DNA of 64,000 nucleotides from Streptosporangium canum (GTDB lineage Bacteria; Actinomycetota; Actinomycetes; Streptosporangiales; Streptosporangiaceae), in contig NZ_FOQY01000012.1 in assembly GCF_900113865.1 (NCBI RefSeq), forward strand, positions 186,001 through 250,000. Reading direction: 5' to 3'. The notes below the pieces were generated by a model. It was not told the DNA's origin. It made no database searches and was given only the letters and a program-made list of their open reading frames with translations. This document shows positions 21,768-30,918 of this stretch, piece after piece; position 1 is the stretch's first letter, and each line of letters opens with the position of its first letter. The translations under genes were made by a program, and so were the position numbers.

Positions 21768-22769
21768 TCAGCCGGCGGCGTAGGCGTCCAGTTCGGCGAG
21801 GTAGGCGTCCTTCAGGTGGCGGGGGAGCCAGGTGATCTCGAAGGCGTTCCTCTCCAGCTGGACGAGGTCCTCCCGGGAGAGATCGAGCGCGTCGGCGAGG
21901 GCGACCAGGTTCTCCTGGACGTAACCCGCGAAGTAGGCGGGGTCGTCGGAGTTGACCGTGACGCGCAGGCCGAGGTCGAGCATCCGGCGGATGGCGTCGG
22001 CCTTCATCGAGTCGGTCACGTAGCCGTTGGAGATCGGGCACACGGTCAGGCCCAGCCCCCTCTCGCGGATCGCCTCGACGAGCGAGGGGTCCTCCAGGGC
22101 GTTGACGCCGTGGTCGACGCGGTTGACGCCGATCTCCTCGATGGCCTGGCGGATGTGCTCGGTGGAGTTCTCCTGGTCGACGTCGCAGTGCATCGTCAGC
22201 AGGTAGCCCTCCTGCCGGGCCCGCTCGTAGACGGCCTTGAACTTGACCGGCGGGTTGCCCTTCTCGTCCGAGTCGAGGCCGACGCCGACGATCCACTCGC
22301 GGTAGGGCAGGGACTCCAGCAGCGTCGCCATGGCGTACTCCGCCTGGAAGTCGCGCAGGAAGCACATGATGAGCTGCGCCCTGATCCCGAGCCGGCTCTC
22401 CGCGTCGATCAGCGCCCGGCGCAGGCCGCGGATGACGATGTCGAACGGCACGCCGCGCGAGGTGTGGGCCTGCGGGTCGAAGAAGATCTCCGCGTAGCGG
22501 ACGTTCTGCGAGGCGGCCTTGCGCAGGTAGGCCATCGCCAGGTCGTAGAAGTCGGGCTCGGTGCGGAGCACGTCCATGCCCTCGTAGTAGATCTTCAGGA
22601 ACGAGGGCAGGTCGTCGAAGGAGTAGGCCGCCCGGATCTCCTCGACGGAGGCGTAGGGCAGGTCGATGCCGTTGCGTCCGGCGAGCTCGAACTTGAGCTC
22701 CGGTTCCAGGGTGCCCTCGATGTGCAGGTGGAGCTCACACTTGGGCAGGCCCTCGATGAAATCCGTCAA
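21768..22769 (-). CDS. Adenosine/adenine deaminase family protein (ADA-like amidohydrolase)
   Basis: This 333-residue cytosolic amidohydrolase belongs to the ADA family. It has the metal-binding HLHIEGT near the N-terminus and a SDDPAYF motif near residue 285, typical of the adenine deaminase branch. The usual HAGE motif is replaced by MHCDVDQENS near residue 195, so the position of the catalytic general acid is not standard. The start is TTG 22769, with GGAG six bases before it inside the end of the upstream gene. It is the last gene of a minus-strand operon with an NCS1 permease and adenine deaminase, so a role in purine salvage fits. The exact substrate is open. Confidence 0.82.
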   Translation of the reverse strand: MTDFIEGLPKCELHLHIEGTLEPELKFELAGRNGIDLPYASVEEIRAAYSFDDLPSFLKIYYEGMDVLRTEPDFYDLAMAYLRKAASQNVRYAEIFFDPQAHTSRGVPFDIVIRGLRRALIDAESRLGIRAQLIMCFLRDFQAEYAMATLLESLPYREWIVGVGLDSDEKGNPPVKFKAVYERARQEGYLLTMHCDVDQENSTEHIRQAIEEIGVNRVDHGVNALEDPSLVEAIRERGLGLTVCPISNGYVTDSMKADAIRRMLDLGLRVTVNSDDPAYFAGYVQENLVALADALDLSREDLVQLERNAFEITWLPRHLKDAYLAELDAYAAG

Positions 22770-22771
22770 TG

Positions 22772-24520
22772 TCAGCTCCAGGAGAGAATCGGGTCGATGA
22801 CCTCAAGTTTGACGCAGTCGACCAGGCCGAGGTCGGTGATGGCGTAGTCGGGGATCGCGGTGATCGACAGGAAGAACAGATACATCAGCGGGGAGGGCAG
22901 CGCGCAGCCCAGCTCGCGGGCCAGGTCGTCCAGGTGGCTCTCGGCCTCGGCCATCTCCCCGGCCGGCAGGTCGGAGACGATGCCGCCGACCGGCAGCGGC
23001 AGGAGCCTGCGGACCTCGCCGTCCACGACGACGACCTGGCCGCCGCCGGCCCGCACGACCTCGTTGACGGCCAGGGCCATGTCCGAGCGGGAGGCGCCGA
23101 CGCAGATGATGTTGTTGTCGTCCGGCGCGGCGCTGGTCGCGATCGCGCCCCGGGTGATGCCGAAGCCGTTGACCAGGGCGACCGGCCTGTTGGCGGTCTT
23201 GCCGTACCGCTCGACGACCGTGATGTAGAGCGCGTCCTGCTCCACCGACGGCTCCACGATCCCGCCGGTGACCGGGAGCGTGACGTCGTGCCGCTTGCGG
23301 ACGAAGACCTGCTCCGGAGACATCCTCATCGACAGCGCGGTGACCGTCGTGGCGCCCTCGGGGGCGCGGAGCACGATGTCGTCGGCGGTCAGCTCGGGGA
23401 CGGGGAAGGGCCGGACCTCACCCCGGGCGGGCGGCGCGGAGGGGGTGATCATCGCGTTGTCCCTGGCGACCAGCGCGCCGCCGGCCACGACCTCGCGCAC
23501 CCGGAAGTCCGCCAGGTCGTCCACGATCAGCACGTCGGCGAACCGGCCCGGGGCGATGCTGCCGACCAGGTGGTCGATCCGGTACATCTCGGCGCAGTTG
23601 ACGGTGGCCATCTGGATGGCGGTCACCGGGTCCACGCCGGCCTTGACCGCCATCCGGACCAGCTTGTCCATGTGGCCCCCGGCGAGCACGTCGGCGGCGT
23701 GCACGTCGTCGGTGCAGAAGGCCACCCGGCGCGCGCCGACCTGGGAGACGACCTTGATGTTCTCCTCCAGGAAGTGGGCGACGCTCGACTCGCGCACGAT
23801 GGCGTAGATGCCCCGGCGGAGCTTCTCCAGCGTCTCCTCGGCGGAGTAGGACTCGTGGTCCAGGCGGATCCCGGCCGCGGCCAGGCCGCTGATGCGGCGC
23901 GGATCCGACAGCGGGGCGCAGCCGAAGACCGGCAGCCGGTGCTTGGCGGCCAGGTCGAGCGCCTCCATGACGGCCTCGTCGCCGTGCTCGACGAACTCCT
24001 GGACGGTCTCCCAGATGCCGACGCACTCGGGCCACTCGTGCGCCAGCAGGTGCTCGGCCGGGCCGAAGGTGTGCCCGACGGTCGACTCGGGGACCGTGTA
24101 GGGGGCCTTGGCGGGCGCGCCCCACCAGACGCGCATGCCGGTCCGGGCGGCCTCGTCCAGGAAGCCCCGGACGCCGGGCAGGCCGTCCACCACGAGGATC
24201 TGGTCCAGGCCGGAGACGACGCTGGTGGTGCCGTAGGGGACGACCAGGTCGGCGAAGCTCGTCACGGAGAGCTTGCTGCACTCGATGTGCAGGTGGCCGT
24301 CGATCAGGCCGGGGACGAGGTAGCCGCCTCCGGCGTCGATGACCTCCGTCTCCGGGCCCCGGGGCAGGTCGGGGCCGACGACGGCGACGCGGGCGCCGCT
24401 GATGCCGATCTCGGCGGGGTAGGTCTCGCCGGTCAGCACGTTGACGAGGGTGCCGTTGGTGATGATCGTGTCGGCGGGACGCCGTCCGTAGGCGACGTCG
24501 AGCAGGATGCGGTCGACCAT
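22772..24520 (-). CDS. ade: Adenine deaminase
   Basis: Ade converts adenine to hypoxanthine and ammonia. The 582 residues are close to the usual length for the family. Visible are the N-terminal amidohydrolase start with the metal motif GLIDGHLHIECSK near residue 75, a FCTDDVHAADVL metal-site segment near residue 262, and the C-terminal adenine deaminase domain with PVTGGIVEPSVEQDALYI. Two bases separate its stop from the start of the downstream deaminase. The NCS1 permease upstream probably brings in its substrate. The start at ATG 24520 lacks a strong ribosome site. Confidence 0.93.
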   Translation of the reverse strand: MVDRILLDVAYGRRPADTIITNGTLVNVLTGETYPAEIGISGARVAVVGPDLPRGPETEVIDAGGGYLVPGLIDGHLHIECSKLSVTSFADLVVPYGTTSVVSGLDQILVVDGLPGVRGFLDEAARTGMRVWWGAPAKAPYTVPESTVGHTFGPAEHLLAHEWPECVGIWETVQEFVEHGDEAVMEALDLAAKHRLPVFGCAPLSDPRRISGLAAAGIRLDHESYSAEETLEKLRRGIYAIVRESSVAHFLEENIKVVSQVGARRVAFCTDDVHAADVLAGGHMDKLVRMAVKAGVDPVTAIQMATVNCAEMYRIDHLVGSIAPGRFADVLIVDDLADFRVREVVAGGALVARDNAMITPSAPPARGEVRPFPVPELTADDIVLRAPEGATTVTALSMRMSPEQVFVRKRHDVTLPVTGGIVEPSVEQDALYITVVERYGKTANRPVALVNGFGITRGAIATSAAPDDNNIICVGASRSDMALAVNEVVRAGGGQVVVVDGEVRRLLPLPVGGIVSDLPAGEMAEAESHLDDLARELGCALPSPLMYLFFLSITAIPDYAITDLGLVDCVKLEVIDPILSWS

Positions 24521-24561
24521 TTTCGCGGTGGTGCCTTTCGGGTCGGGGCGGGCGGCTCGGG

Positions 24562-25923
24562 TCAGGCGGCGACGGGGACGAGGGCGGGGCGGCGGTCGAG
24601 TGCGGCGTACACCAGGCCCGCCACGAGGAAGCCCGCGAAGATGCTGAAGTCGGAGCCGCCGGTGGCCTCGGAGAGCGGCCCGGTGAAGGCCGTGGAGTTG
24701 ATCCAGAGCGCCGCCGCGATCATGCCCGCGACCTGCGCGAGGATGCCGTTCCAGCGGATGCCGCCGCTGCCGTGGTACGGCCCGCCGTCGGCGAACAGGC
24801 CCTCGGCGTCGTAGCGGCCCCCGCGCCGCAGCCAGTCGGTCAGGTAGATGCCCGCCCAGGGGGCCAGCCAGAGGATCAGCAGGCCGAGGAAGGTGTTGAG
24901 CATGGTGTTGAAGGAGTCGGAGAACACCGCCACGCAGGTGATCGCGACGCAGATCACCAGGTCGAGCACGACCGCGACGGACCGGCTCAGCCTGATCCCG
25001 GAGGCCTGCAGGTTCAGGCCGGAGGAGTAGAGGTCGGTGGTGTTGACCGCGAACAGTGTGACGATCGCCAGCAGCAGGTAGGGCACCACGAACCAGGACG
25101 GCAGCGCGCCGGGCAGGCCGGAGATGGGGTCGCCCGCGTCCTTGACCACGGTCGCGACGGCCGCGCCGAGCGTCATCAGCAGGATGTACGGCACGAGCCC
25201 GCCGAACATCGCGTAGCCGAAGACGGCCTTCCTGCTGGAGCTCGCCGGCAGGTAGCGCGAGTAGTCGCTGCCCAGCGGCGCCCATGACAGCCCGCCGGCC
25301 GACATCACCAGCGCCACGGCGATGGTGAACGTGGCGAAGTCGGCGCCGCCGGAGGAGGCGACCTGCACCTTCGGCCCGATGAGCACGCCCATGACGGCGA
25401 ACATCGCGACGAACACCCAGGTGAAGTACTTCTGCGCCTTCATGACGGCGGCGTGCCCGATCAGCGGCAGCACGAGCTGGATCAGTGCCGCGACGACGAT
25501 CACGGCGATCTTCAGGCCGGCGCTCTGGCCGGTGACGCCGGCCTGGTCGAGCAGGGCCAGCGAGGCGAAGGTGATCAGCACCATGCCGCCGGCCTCGAAG
25601 CCGACCATGTTGATCCAGCCGAAGAAGCTGAGCACCCGGGCGCCCTTGGGGCCGAACGCGGCCCGGGAGACCGCCATGGTGGAGGTGCCGACGGCCGGGC
25701 CCTGCAGGCTGGTCAGGCCGACCAGCGGGAAGGCCAGCAGGTTGCCGATGACGATGGCCAGGACGGCCTGCGGGAAGCTCAGCCCCAGGGAGACGACGAC
25801 CGTGCCGTAGACCAGGGTGAAGATGCCGAGCGTGGTGCCGCTCCAGAGGAAGAGCAGATCACGCGGCCGGCCATACCTCTCCGACGGCGAGACCAGCTCG
25901 ATCCCACGTTGCTCGACGGCCAC
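24562..25923 (-). CDS. NCS1 family purine/cytosine permease
   Basis: This is a membrane transporter of about 453 residues with 12 hydrophobic segments. The family marker FLWSGTTLGIFTLVYG lies near residue 30 and LQGPAVGTSTMAVSRAAFGP near residue 80. Because it is first in an operon with two adenine-type deaminases, the likely substrate is adenine or a related base. The start was placed at GTG 25923, four bases after GGAGG; an in-frame ATG at 25950 would add nine residues but overlaps a palindrome and has no ribosome site. The N-terminal Glu/Arg-rich segment is cytoplasmic. Confidence 0.9.
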   Translation of the reverse strand: MAVEQRGIELVSPSERYGRPRDLLFLWSGTTLGIFTLVYGTVVVSLGLSFPQAVLAIVIGNLLAFPLVGLTSLQGPAVGTSTMAVSRAAFGPKGARVLSFFGWINMVGFEAGGMVLITFASLALLDQAGVTGQSAGLKIAVIVVAALIQLVLPLIGHAAVMKAQKYFTWVFVAMFAVMGVLIGPKVQVASSGGADFATFTIAVALVMSAGGLSWAPLGSDYSRYLPASSSRKAVFGYAMFGGLVPYILLMTLGAAVATVVKDAGDPISGLPGALPSWFVVPYLLLAIVTLFAVNTTDLYSSGLNLQASGIRLSRSVAVVLDLVICVAITCVAVFSDSFNTMLNTFLGLLILWLAPWAGIYLTDWLRRGGRYDAEGLFADGGPYHGSGGIRWNGILAQVAGMIAAALWINSTAFTGPLSEATGGSDFSIFAGFLVAGLVYAALDRRPALVPVAA

Positions 25924-25949
25924 GGAGCCTCCAACTTTGTCATGGAACA

Positions 25950-25964
25950 TTCACATTCAGTGAA
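25950..25964. promoter_or_regulatory. Small palindrome before the purine salvage operon
   Basis: TTCAC and GTGAA flank ATTCA, a 5-5-5 inverted repeat 27 bases before the permease start. It lies in a locally AT-rich patch and could be an operator. Confidence 0.35.
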
Positions 25965-26115
25965 CCAAAGGGGAGGGGGTGACCATGTTGTCGAAGAGCA
26001 CGAGTCTGGGAGAGGCCGCCTGTAGCCGTCTCCAAGGTGATCGTTCCATCGGGCCGGGGCCGCGGGCCGGTGCTGCGGGGCTGAGGGTGCGGGGCCGGAG
26101 CTAGGGGGGCCGGCG

Positions 26116-26994
26116 CTAGAGGGCGTGCAGCGCCAGGCCGACGGTGAACAGCAGGCCGTAGACGAGCTGGAAGCGGCCGGTCTGCTGGAGCGTGGCGATC
26201 AGGGCGGGGCCGGTGGCGCCCTGCCTGACGGCCTTCACCGGGCCGATCGCGAGCGGTGTGGCGAGCACGGCCAGCGCCGCGAACGGCTGCCACGGCGTCA
26301 GGACCACCGCGATGACCAGGGGGAGCACCAGGCAGAGGGTGTAGAGGGTGCGGGTCCGGGTGTCGCCGAGCACCACGGCCATGGTGCGCTTGCCGGCCGG
26401 GCGGTCGGTGACGATGTCGCGCAGGTTGTTGACCACCAGCATCGCGCAGGCCAGCAGGCCCACCGGGACCGAGGCCGCCAGGGCCGTCCAGGGCAGCCAT
26501 TCGAGCTGCACGAACGTGGTGCCCGCCACCGCGACCAGGCCGAAGAACACGAACACCGAGATCTCGCCGAGCGCGCGGTAGCCGTAGGGCCTGGAGCCGC
26601 CGGTGTAGAACCAGGCGGCCGCGATCGACACCGCGCCGACCAGCAGCAGCCACCACGCGCCGGTGGCGACGACCAGGACCAGTCCCGCCGCCGCGGCGGC
26701 CAGGAAGCAGCCCAGCGCCGCGCTGAGGACCTCGCGGGGCGCCGCCGCCCCTGAACCGACCAGGCGCATCGGGCCGACCCGCTCGTCGTCGGTGCCGCGC
26801 ACGCCGTCGCTGTAATCGTTGGCGTAGTTCACGCCCACCTGCAGCGCGAGTGCCACGAACAGGGCGAGCAGGGCACGCCACCAGACCGCGCCGCCGTACC
26901 CGATCGCGACACCGGTGCCGACGGCGACGGGGACGACGGCGGCGGGAAGGGTGCGCGGACGGGCTCCGGCGATCCACTGGCTCGGGGTGGCCAT
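26116..26994 (-). CDS. menA: 1,4-dihydroxy-2-naphthoate polyprenyltransferase
   Basis: MenA attaches the polyprenyl tail to DHNA in menaquinone synthesis, in the membrane. The 292 residues have about eight hydrophobic helices. The aspartate-rich prenyl-diphosphate site is NYANDYSDGVRGTDDER near residue 58, and the second site is NNLRDIVTDRPAGKRT near residue 180. Both are diagnostic for UbiA-type enzymes of the MenA group. No other men gene is in the window. Confidence 0.93.
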   Translation of the reverse strand: MATPSQWIAGARPRTLPAAVVPVAVGTGVAIGYGGAVWWRALLALFVALALQVGVNYANDYSDGVRGTDDERVGPMRLVGSGAAAPREVLSAALGCFLAAAAAGLVLVVATGAWWLLLVGAVSIAAAWFYTGGSRPYGYRALGEISVFVFFGLVAVAGTTFVQLEWLPWTALAASVPVGLLACAMLVVNNLRDIVTDRPAGKRTMAVVLGDTRTRTLYTLCLVLPLVIAVVLTPWQPFAALAVLATPLAIGPVKAVRQGATGPALIATLQQTGRFQLVYGLLFTVGLALHAL

Positions 26995-27082
26995 GGTGTT
27001 GCGGGTTCCTCTCGGACGTTTGCTGCCGCGGGACCGGGAGCCGGCCGATGGCGGTGGTCCCGGCCGGTGTCCGCGGCTCTGT

Positions 27083-27694
27083 CTAGCTGATGTCGGTGGC
27101 CAGCCGGACCATCCGCACCGGCCGTCCCATGTTGAGGACCCGCTCGGCTCCGTCCTCGCCCCAACCGGCCGATTCCAGGAATCCGAGCGGACCGTGGTTG
27201 TCGGCGAACACCCACGTCACGATGGTGTGGTAGCCGTCGTCACGGAGGTAGTCGACCGTCGCGTTGAGCAGGCGGCTGCCGTGCCCGCGCCGGACGTGGT
27301 CGGGATCCACCAGGAAGGTGAGCATCTCGGCGGTGGTGGTCGGGTCCAGGTCGGGATCCTCCGCCGGGGCGTGTGAGGCGAGGCCCACCACGCGCTCGGC
27401 GCCGCGCATCGCCGCGGCGGCCTCGATGCCGCCGGGACCGAGCGCGGGGAACGCGTCGGTGTCGAGGACGACCTGCTCCACCGCGACCAGCACCCGGTGC
27501 CGCGAGGACGGCGGAGTGATGATCGCCTCGTCCCACTGGCGCCGCCACATCTCCTCGGCGGCGGGACCGGTCATCTGCTCCAGCGGTCCCTCGGGAAGGA
27601 AATCCCGGTAACCGTATTTCCAGGCGCGGATCTGGGTGCTCGTCACCGCGGCGACATCATCGTGCCGAGCCGCCCGCACGCCTACGTCTGCCAT
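27083..27694 (-). CDS. GNAT family N-acetyltransferase
   Basis: This 203-residue protein shows the acetyl-CoA site MLTFLVDPDHVRRGHGSRLLN near residue 130 and the end motif NHGPLGFLESAGW, as in ribosomal-protein or small-molecule acetyltransferases. ATG 27694 was chosen because AAGGAG lies nine bases before it; a longer frame to 27748 has no support. It is followed on the same strand by menA after about 90 bases. The substrate is unknown. Confidence 0.85.
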   Translation of the reverse strand: MADVGVRAARHDDVAAVTSTQIRAWKYGYRDFLPEGPLEQMTGPAAEEMWRRQWDEAIITPPSSRHRVLVAVEQVVLDTDAFPALGPGGIEAAAAMRGAERVVGLASHAPAEDPDLDPTTTAEMLTFLVDPDHVRRGHGSRLLNATVDYLRDDGYHTIVTWVFADNHGPLGFLESAGWGEDGAERVLNMGRPVRMVRLATDIS

Positions 27695-27826
27695 CTCGGC
27701 CCGCTCCTTCTCTGCCGTCTGCCGTCGCCTCAGGAAGCGCTGTCTCATGGGTCTCGTGCCACGCGAGCGGGCATCAGGCGGGTGGATCCCCGAGACAGGC
27801 TCCTACACCGTATCGGGGAATCCGAC

Positions 27827-28381
27827 TCAGAGATGACGCGGACCTGTCTCCGTCTGACGGCGAGCCCGATATGCCCGAGTCTTGGTGCGGTTGCCGCAGA
27901 CTCTCATGGAACACCAGGAGCGCGAGCGGTTCTTGGACGAGTCGACGAACGCCCACTGACAGGTGCTCTCGGTGCACACCTTCAGCCTCGGCCACATCCC
28001 GGCGGCGTGCGCGCCCATCACCGCCGCCGCGATCCTGGCCAGCCCGCCGGGCACGCCGGCCGCGACCGGTTCGAGGACGGGGCCTCCTGCGGTCAGGGCG
28101 ACCCGCAGGGGGAGGCCGGTGAACAGGCGGGGCAGGCCGGGCTCGCGGTCGTCGCCGTCACGGGCGTGACCGTCGTGGTTGGCCCGGAGCGCCGCGCGGA
28201 GCGTCTCGCGGAGGTCGACGGCCAGGGCGAGGTCGTCGTCGCCGGCGGTGTCTCCGGGGCCGATCAGCTCCCGCCTGCCGAGCCACGCGGTCAGCGCGGC
28301 GGGGGTGGGGATGTCGTCGGTCCCGCCTTCGACGTCGTAGCTGTTGACGAAGTCGCACACCAGGTCGGAGGGGTTGCCCAT
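27827..28381 (-). CDS. CGNR zinc-finger / ABATE domain protein
   Basis: This 184-residue protein has an N-terminal ABATE-type domain (residues 5-120, beginning NPSDLVCDFVNSYDVEGG) and a C-terminal CGNR zinc finger. The finger shows CTESTCQWAFVDSSKNRSR, then WCSMRVCGNRTK. Proteins of this type are thought to be stress- or ligand-responsive transcription factors in actinomycetes. The start at ATG 28381 has GAGG ten bases before it. The DNA upstream is relatively AT-rich and probably contains the promoter. No target is evident. Confidence 0.87.
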   Translation of the reverse strand: MGNPSDLVCDFVNSYDVEGGTDDIPTPAALTAWLGRRELIGPGDTAGDDDLALAVDLRETLRAALRANHDGHARDGDDREPGLPRLFTGLPLRVALTAGGPVLEPVAAGVPGGLARIAAAVMGAHAAGMWPRLKVCTESTCQWAFVDSSKNRSRSWCSMRVCGNRTKTRAYRARRQTETGPRHL

Positions 28382-28513
28382 GGTTAGATCACCTCTTCGC
28401 AACCACTGTATGCCATTAGGGGGTTGTATTCGCATCGACACCGCCATAATGCTTTCAGTGGTGTTGATTTGGAGGGGGGGCATGTGATATTCGGCCTGTC
28501 TCGCCTTCCGGGG

Positions 28514-29911
28514 TCAGGCGGCCTCCAGTGCCGTCGCCAGCCGCCGGACGCCCTCGGCCAGCTCCGGCAGGCGCAGGGCCGCCGAGTGGGTCAGCCGGAG
28601 CCGGGGGCCCGGCGGCTCGGCCGGGTAGTAGATGCGTCCCTGGCTCACCATGACGCCCGCCCGCCGGGCCGCCTCCACCACGGTCTCCTCGTCCCGGTCG
28701 GGCGGCAGCCGTACCCACAGGTGCAGGCCGCCCCGGGGGAGGAGATGGATCCCGGCGGCGGGCAGCCGGGCGGTCAGCGCGGCGGCGAGCGCGTTCCTGC
28801 GGGTCGTCAGCTCGGCGCCCAGCCCGGCCAGGTGGCGCGGCCAGGCGGGCGAGCCGACGAACTCCAGCGCCGTCTCCTGCAGCGGCCTGGCGACGAAGAA
28901 CGACTCCACGACCTGGCTGGCCCTGAGCCGCCGCGCGGCCGGGCCGCGGGCGACGACTCCGGCGACCCGCATGCTGGGCGACAGGACCTTGGTGAGGGAG
29001 TTGACGTGCACGACCGTGCCGTGGGCGTCCAGTGAGATCATCGACGGCGGGACCGGCTCCGTCGCGAAATACCTGGCGTAGTCGTCCTCGACGACGAACG
29101 CCCCGGCCGCCCGGGCGATCGCGAGCACCTGCCCGCGCCGTTCGAGGGTCAGGGTCGCGCCGGTGGGGTTGTGCAGGGTCGGCTGGCAGAAGAAGACCCG
29201 CGCGCCCGTGACGGCGAAGGCCTCCGCGAGGAGCTCCGGTCGCACCCCGTCGCGATCCATGGGTACGGCCGTCGGGCGGAGTCCGGCGGCCCGCGCGGCG
29301 GCGAGCGCGCCCGGATAGGTCGGCGTCTCGACGAGGATCGGGGTGCCCGGGGCGGTGAGGGCGCGGAAGGCGTGGGTGAGGGCCGACTGCCCGCCGCTGA
29401 CCACGAGGGCGTCCGACGAGGTGACGTCGCCCCCCGCCTCCTGCGCGAACCAGCCGCGCAGCTCGGGAATGCCGCTCAGCGGCGGCAGCGCCCAGACGTC
29501 CGGGCGGCGGAGCGCGCGGGTGGCGGCGGCGGACAGGGCCTTGGCGGGACGCAGGGCCGGGTTGAGGTAGCCGCCGGTGAGCGGGATGACGTCGTCCGGC
29601 GGGGGAGTGAGCAGGCCGCTCACCTCCGCGTCGTCCACCACCCGGTCGCCGAGCGCGACCGTCTGCCAGGACAGGTCCGCCGTGCCGCCGGCCCGGGTGA
29701 CCGCGGGGGCCACGTAGGTCCCGCTGCCCGGCCTGGTGATCACTCGACCTTCCGCGGCAAGCCGGGCAAGTGCCCGCGACACGGTCACCGGGCTCACGCC
29801 GTGGAGCCGCATCAGCTCCCGGCTTGATGGCAGCCTGTCCCCGGGGCGCAGCCGCGCCGTCTCCTCGCGGATCACGGCAGCCAGACGGACGATACTGCTA
29901 TCGTCATTCAT
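28514..29911 (-). CDS. MocR-type GntR/aminotransferase regulator
   Basis: This 465-residue regulator joins an N-terminal GntR winged helix (residues 8-70, LPSSRELMRLHGVSPVTVSRA) to a type-I aminotransferase domain. The PLP lysine is in VNSLTKVLSPSMRVAG near residue 310; upstream are the NPTGATLT and EDDYARYF motifs. MocR proteins sense PLP or amino compounds. The gene is divergent from an EamA exporter, and the two ATG codons share bases at 29909-29912. A TATCCT hexamer eight bases before the ATG on the minus strand fits a leaderless message. The EamA gene is its likely target. Confidence 0.92.
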   Translation of the reverse strand: MNDDSSIVRLAAVIREETARLRPGDRLPSSRELMRLHGVSPVTVSRALARLAAEGRVITRPGSGTYVAPAVTRAGGTADLSWQTVALGDRVVDDAEVSGLLTPPPDDVIPLTGGYLNPALRPAKALSAAATRALRRPDVWALPPLSGIPELRGWFAQEAGGDVTSSDALVVSGGQSALTHAFRALTAPGTPILVETPTYPGALAAARAAGLRPTAVPMDRDGVRPELLAEAFAVTGARVFFCQPTLHNPTGATLTLERRGQVLAIARAAGAFVVEDDYARYFATEPVPPSMISLDAHGTVVHVNSLTKVLSPSMRVAGVVARGPAARRLRASQVVESFFVARPLQETALEFVGSPAWPRHLAGLGAELTTRRNALAAALTARLPAAGIHLLPRGGLHLWVRLPPDRDEETVVEAARRAGVMVSQGRIYYPAEPPGPRLRLTHSAALRLPELAEGVRRLATALEAA

Positions 29912-29936
29912 GAATGATAAGGATAGCGCTATCGTC
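29897..29936. promoter_or_regulatory. Repeat cluster between MocR and EamA genes
   Basis: GCTATCGTC occurs as a direct repeat at 29897-29905 and 29928-29936, 31 bp apart (about three helical turns). GATAGC at 29922-29927 is inverted to it, and the palindrome CATTCATGAATG at 29905-29916 contains both start codons. Paired direct repeats are the usual binding mode of MocR proteins, so this is a likely operator. Confidence 0.6.
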
Positions 29937-30860
29937 CCAGGTCGAGTAGCGGTCGGCTCCGCCTCGGCGCCCGCCGGGAGCGCGTCGTCCTCCGGTACGG
30001 CGTGGCGGGGGACCCTGCTGGCCGGACTCGGGGTGCTGTCGTTCTCCGGGTCGTTCCCGGCGACGGTCTTCGCGATGGAGGGGTTCGACCCCTACCTCGT
30101 GGCGATCGGACGGGCCGTGATCGCGGCGGTCCCGGCGCTGGTCTTCCTGGTGGCGGCCAGGGGGCCGTTGCTGCCGCCCAGATCCCACCTCCGGTCCTAT
30201 CTCGTCATCGTGGCCGGGGTGGTCTTCGGCTTCCCGGTCTTCAGCGGGCTGGCGCTCGACGCCGGCGCCGGCGCCTCCCACGCCGCGGTGGTCATCGGGC
30301 TCCTTCCCGCCGCCACCGCCGCCTGTGCCGTCCTGCGCGGAGGGGAACGGCCGAAACCGGTGTTCTGGGCGGCCTGCGCCCTCGGAGCCGTCTCGATCAC
30401 GGCCTTCACCCTCAGCCGGGACGGCGGCCACGCCACCGGAGCCGACCTGCTCCTCGTGGGGGCGCTGCTGTCGGCCGCGGCCGGCTACACCGAGGGCGGC
30501 CGCCTGGCCCGCGAGACGCCCGGCTGGAGGGTGATCTCCTACGCCCTGGTCGTCGCCGCCCCGCTCACCGTCCCCGTGACGGTCGCCCTGGCGCTGACCA
30601 CGGACGTGCGGCCCACCGCGACGTCGCTGGCCGGGTTCGCCTACGCGGGACTGATCTCGATGTTCCTCGGCTTCATCCCCTGGTACGCGGGGCTGGCCGC
30701 GGGCGGGATCGCGCGCGCCGGGCAGACCCAGCTCGCGCAGCCGCTGCTGACGCTGCTGTGGGCCTGGCTCCTCCTCGACGAGCGGTTCGGTCCGGTGACC
30801 GTCGCGGCGGCGCTCGCCGTACTCGTGTGTGTCGCCATGAGCCAGCGGGCACGCTCTTGA
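29910..30860 (+). CDS. EamA (DMT superfamily) transporter
   Basis: This membrane protein of 316 residues has ten hydrophobic helices in two EamA repeats. It opens with LLAGLGVLSFSGSFPATV, and the second repeat includes FLGFIPWYAGLAAGGIARA. The family exports amino acids or other small metabolites. The divergent MocR gene suggests control by an amino compound or PLP. ATG 29910 is the only good start in frame; a GATACT -10-like box at 29891-29896 would give a leaderless or nearly leaderless message. The diiron protein gene starts 58 bases after it and may be co-transcribed. Confidence 0.88.
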   Translation: MNDKDSAIVPGRVAVGSASAPAGSASSSGTAWRGTLLAGLGVLSFSGSFPATVFAMEGFDPYLVAIGRAVIAAVPALVFLVAARGPLLPPRSHLRSYLVIVAGVVFGFPVFSGLALDAGAGASHAAVVIGLLPAATAACAVLRGGERPKPVFWAACALGAVSITAFTLSRDGGHATGADLLLVGALLSAAAGYTEGGRLARETPGWRVISYALVVAAPLTVPVTVALALTTDVRPTATSLAGFAYAGLISMFLGFIPWYAGLAAGGIARAGQTQLAQPLLTLLWAWLLLDERFGPVTVAAALAVLVCVAMSQRARS

Positions 30861-30918
30861 AAGATGTGACATCCGGGCGCAGGATATGAGCTGTATCTGT
30901 CACAAAAGGGGTGGGCTC

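Noticed and set aside
22769-24814. Plus-strand open frame opposite adenine deaminase
   Set aside because: Adenine deaminase is clear on the minus strand; the other frame is Arg/Gly/Asp/His-rich without motif.
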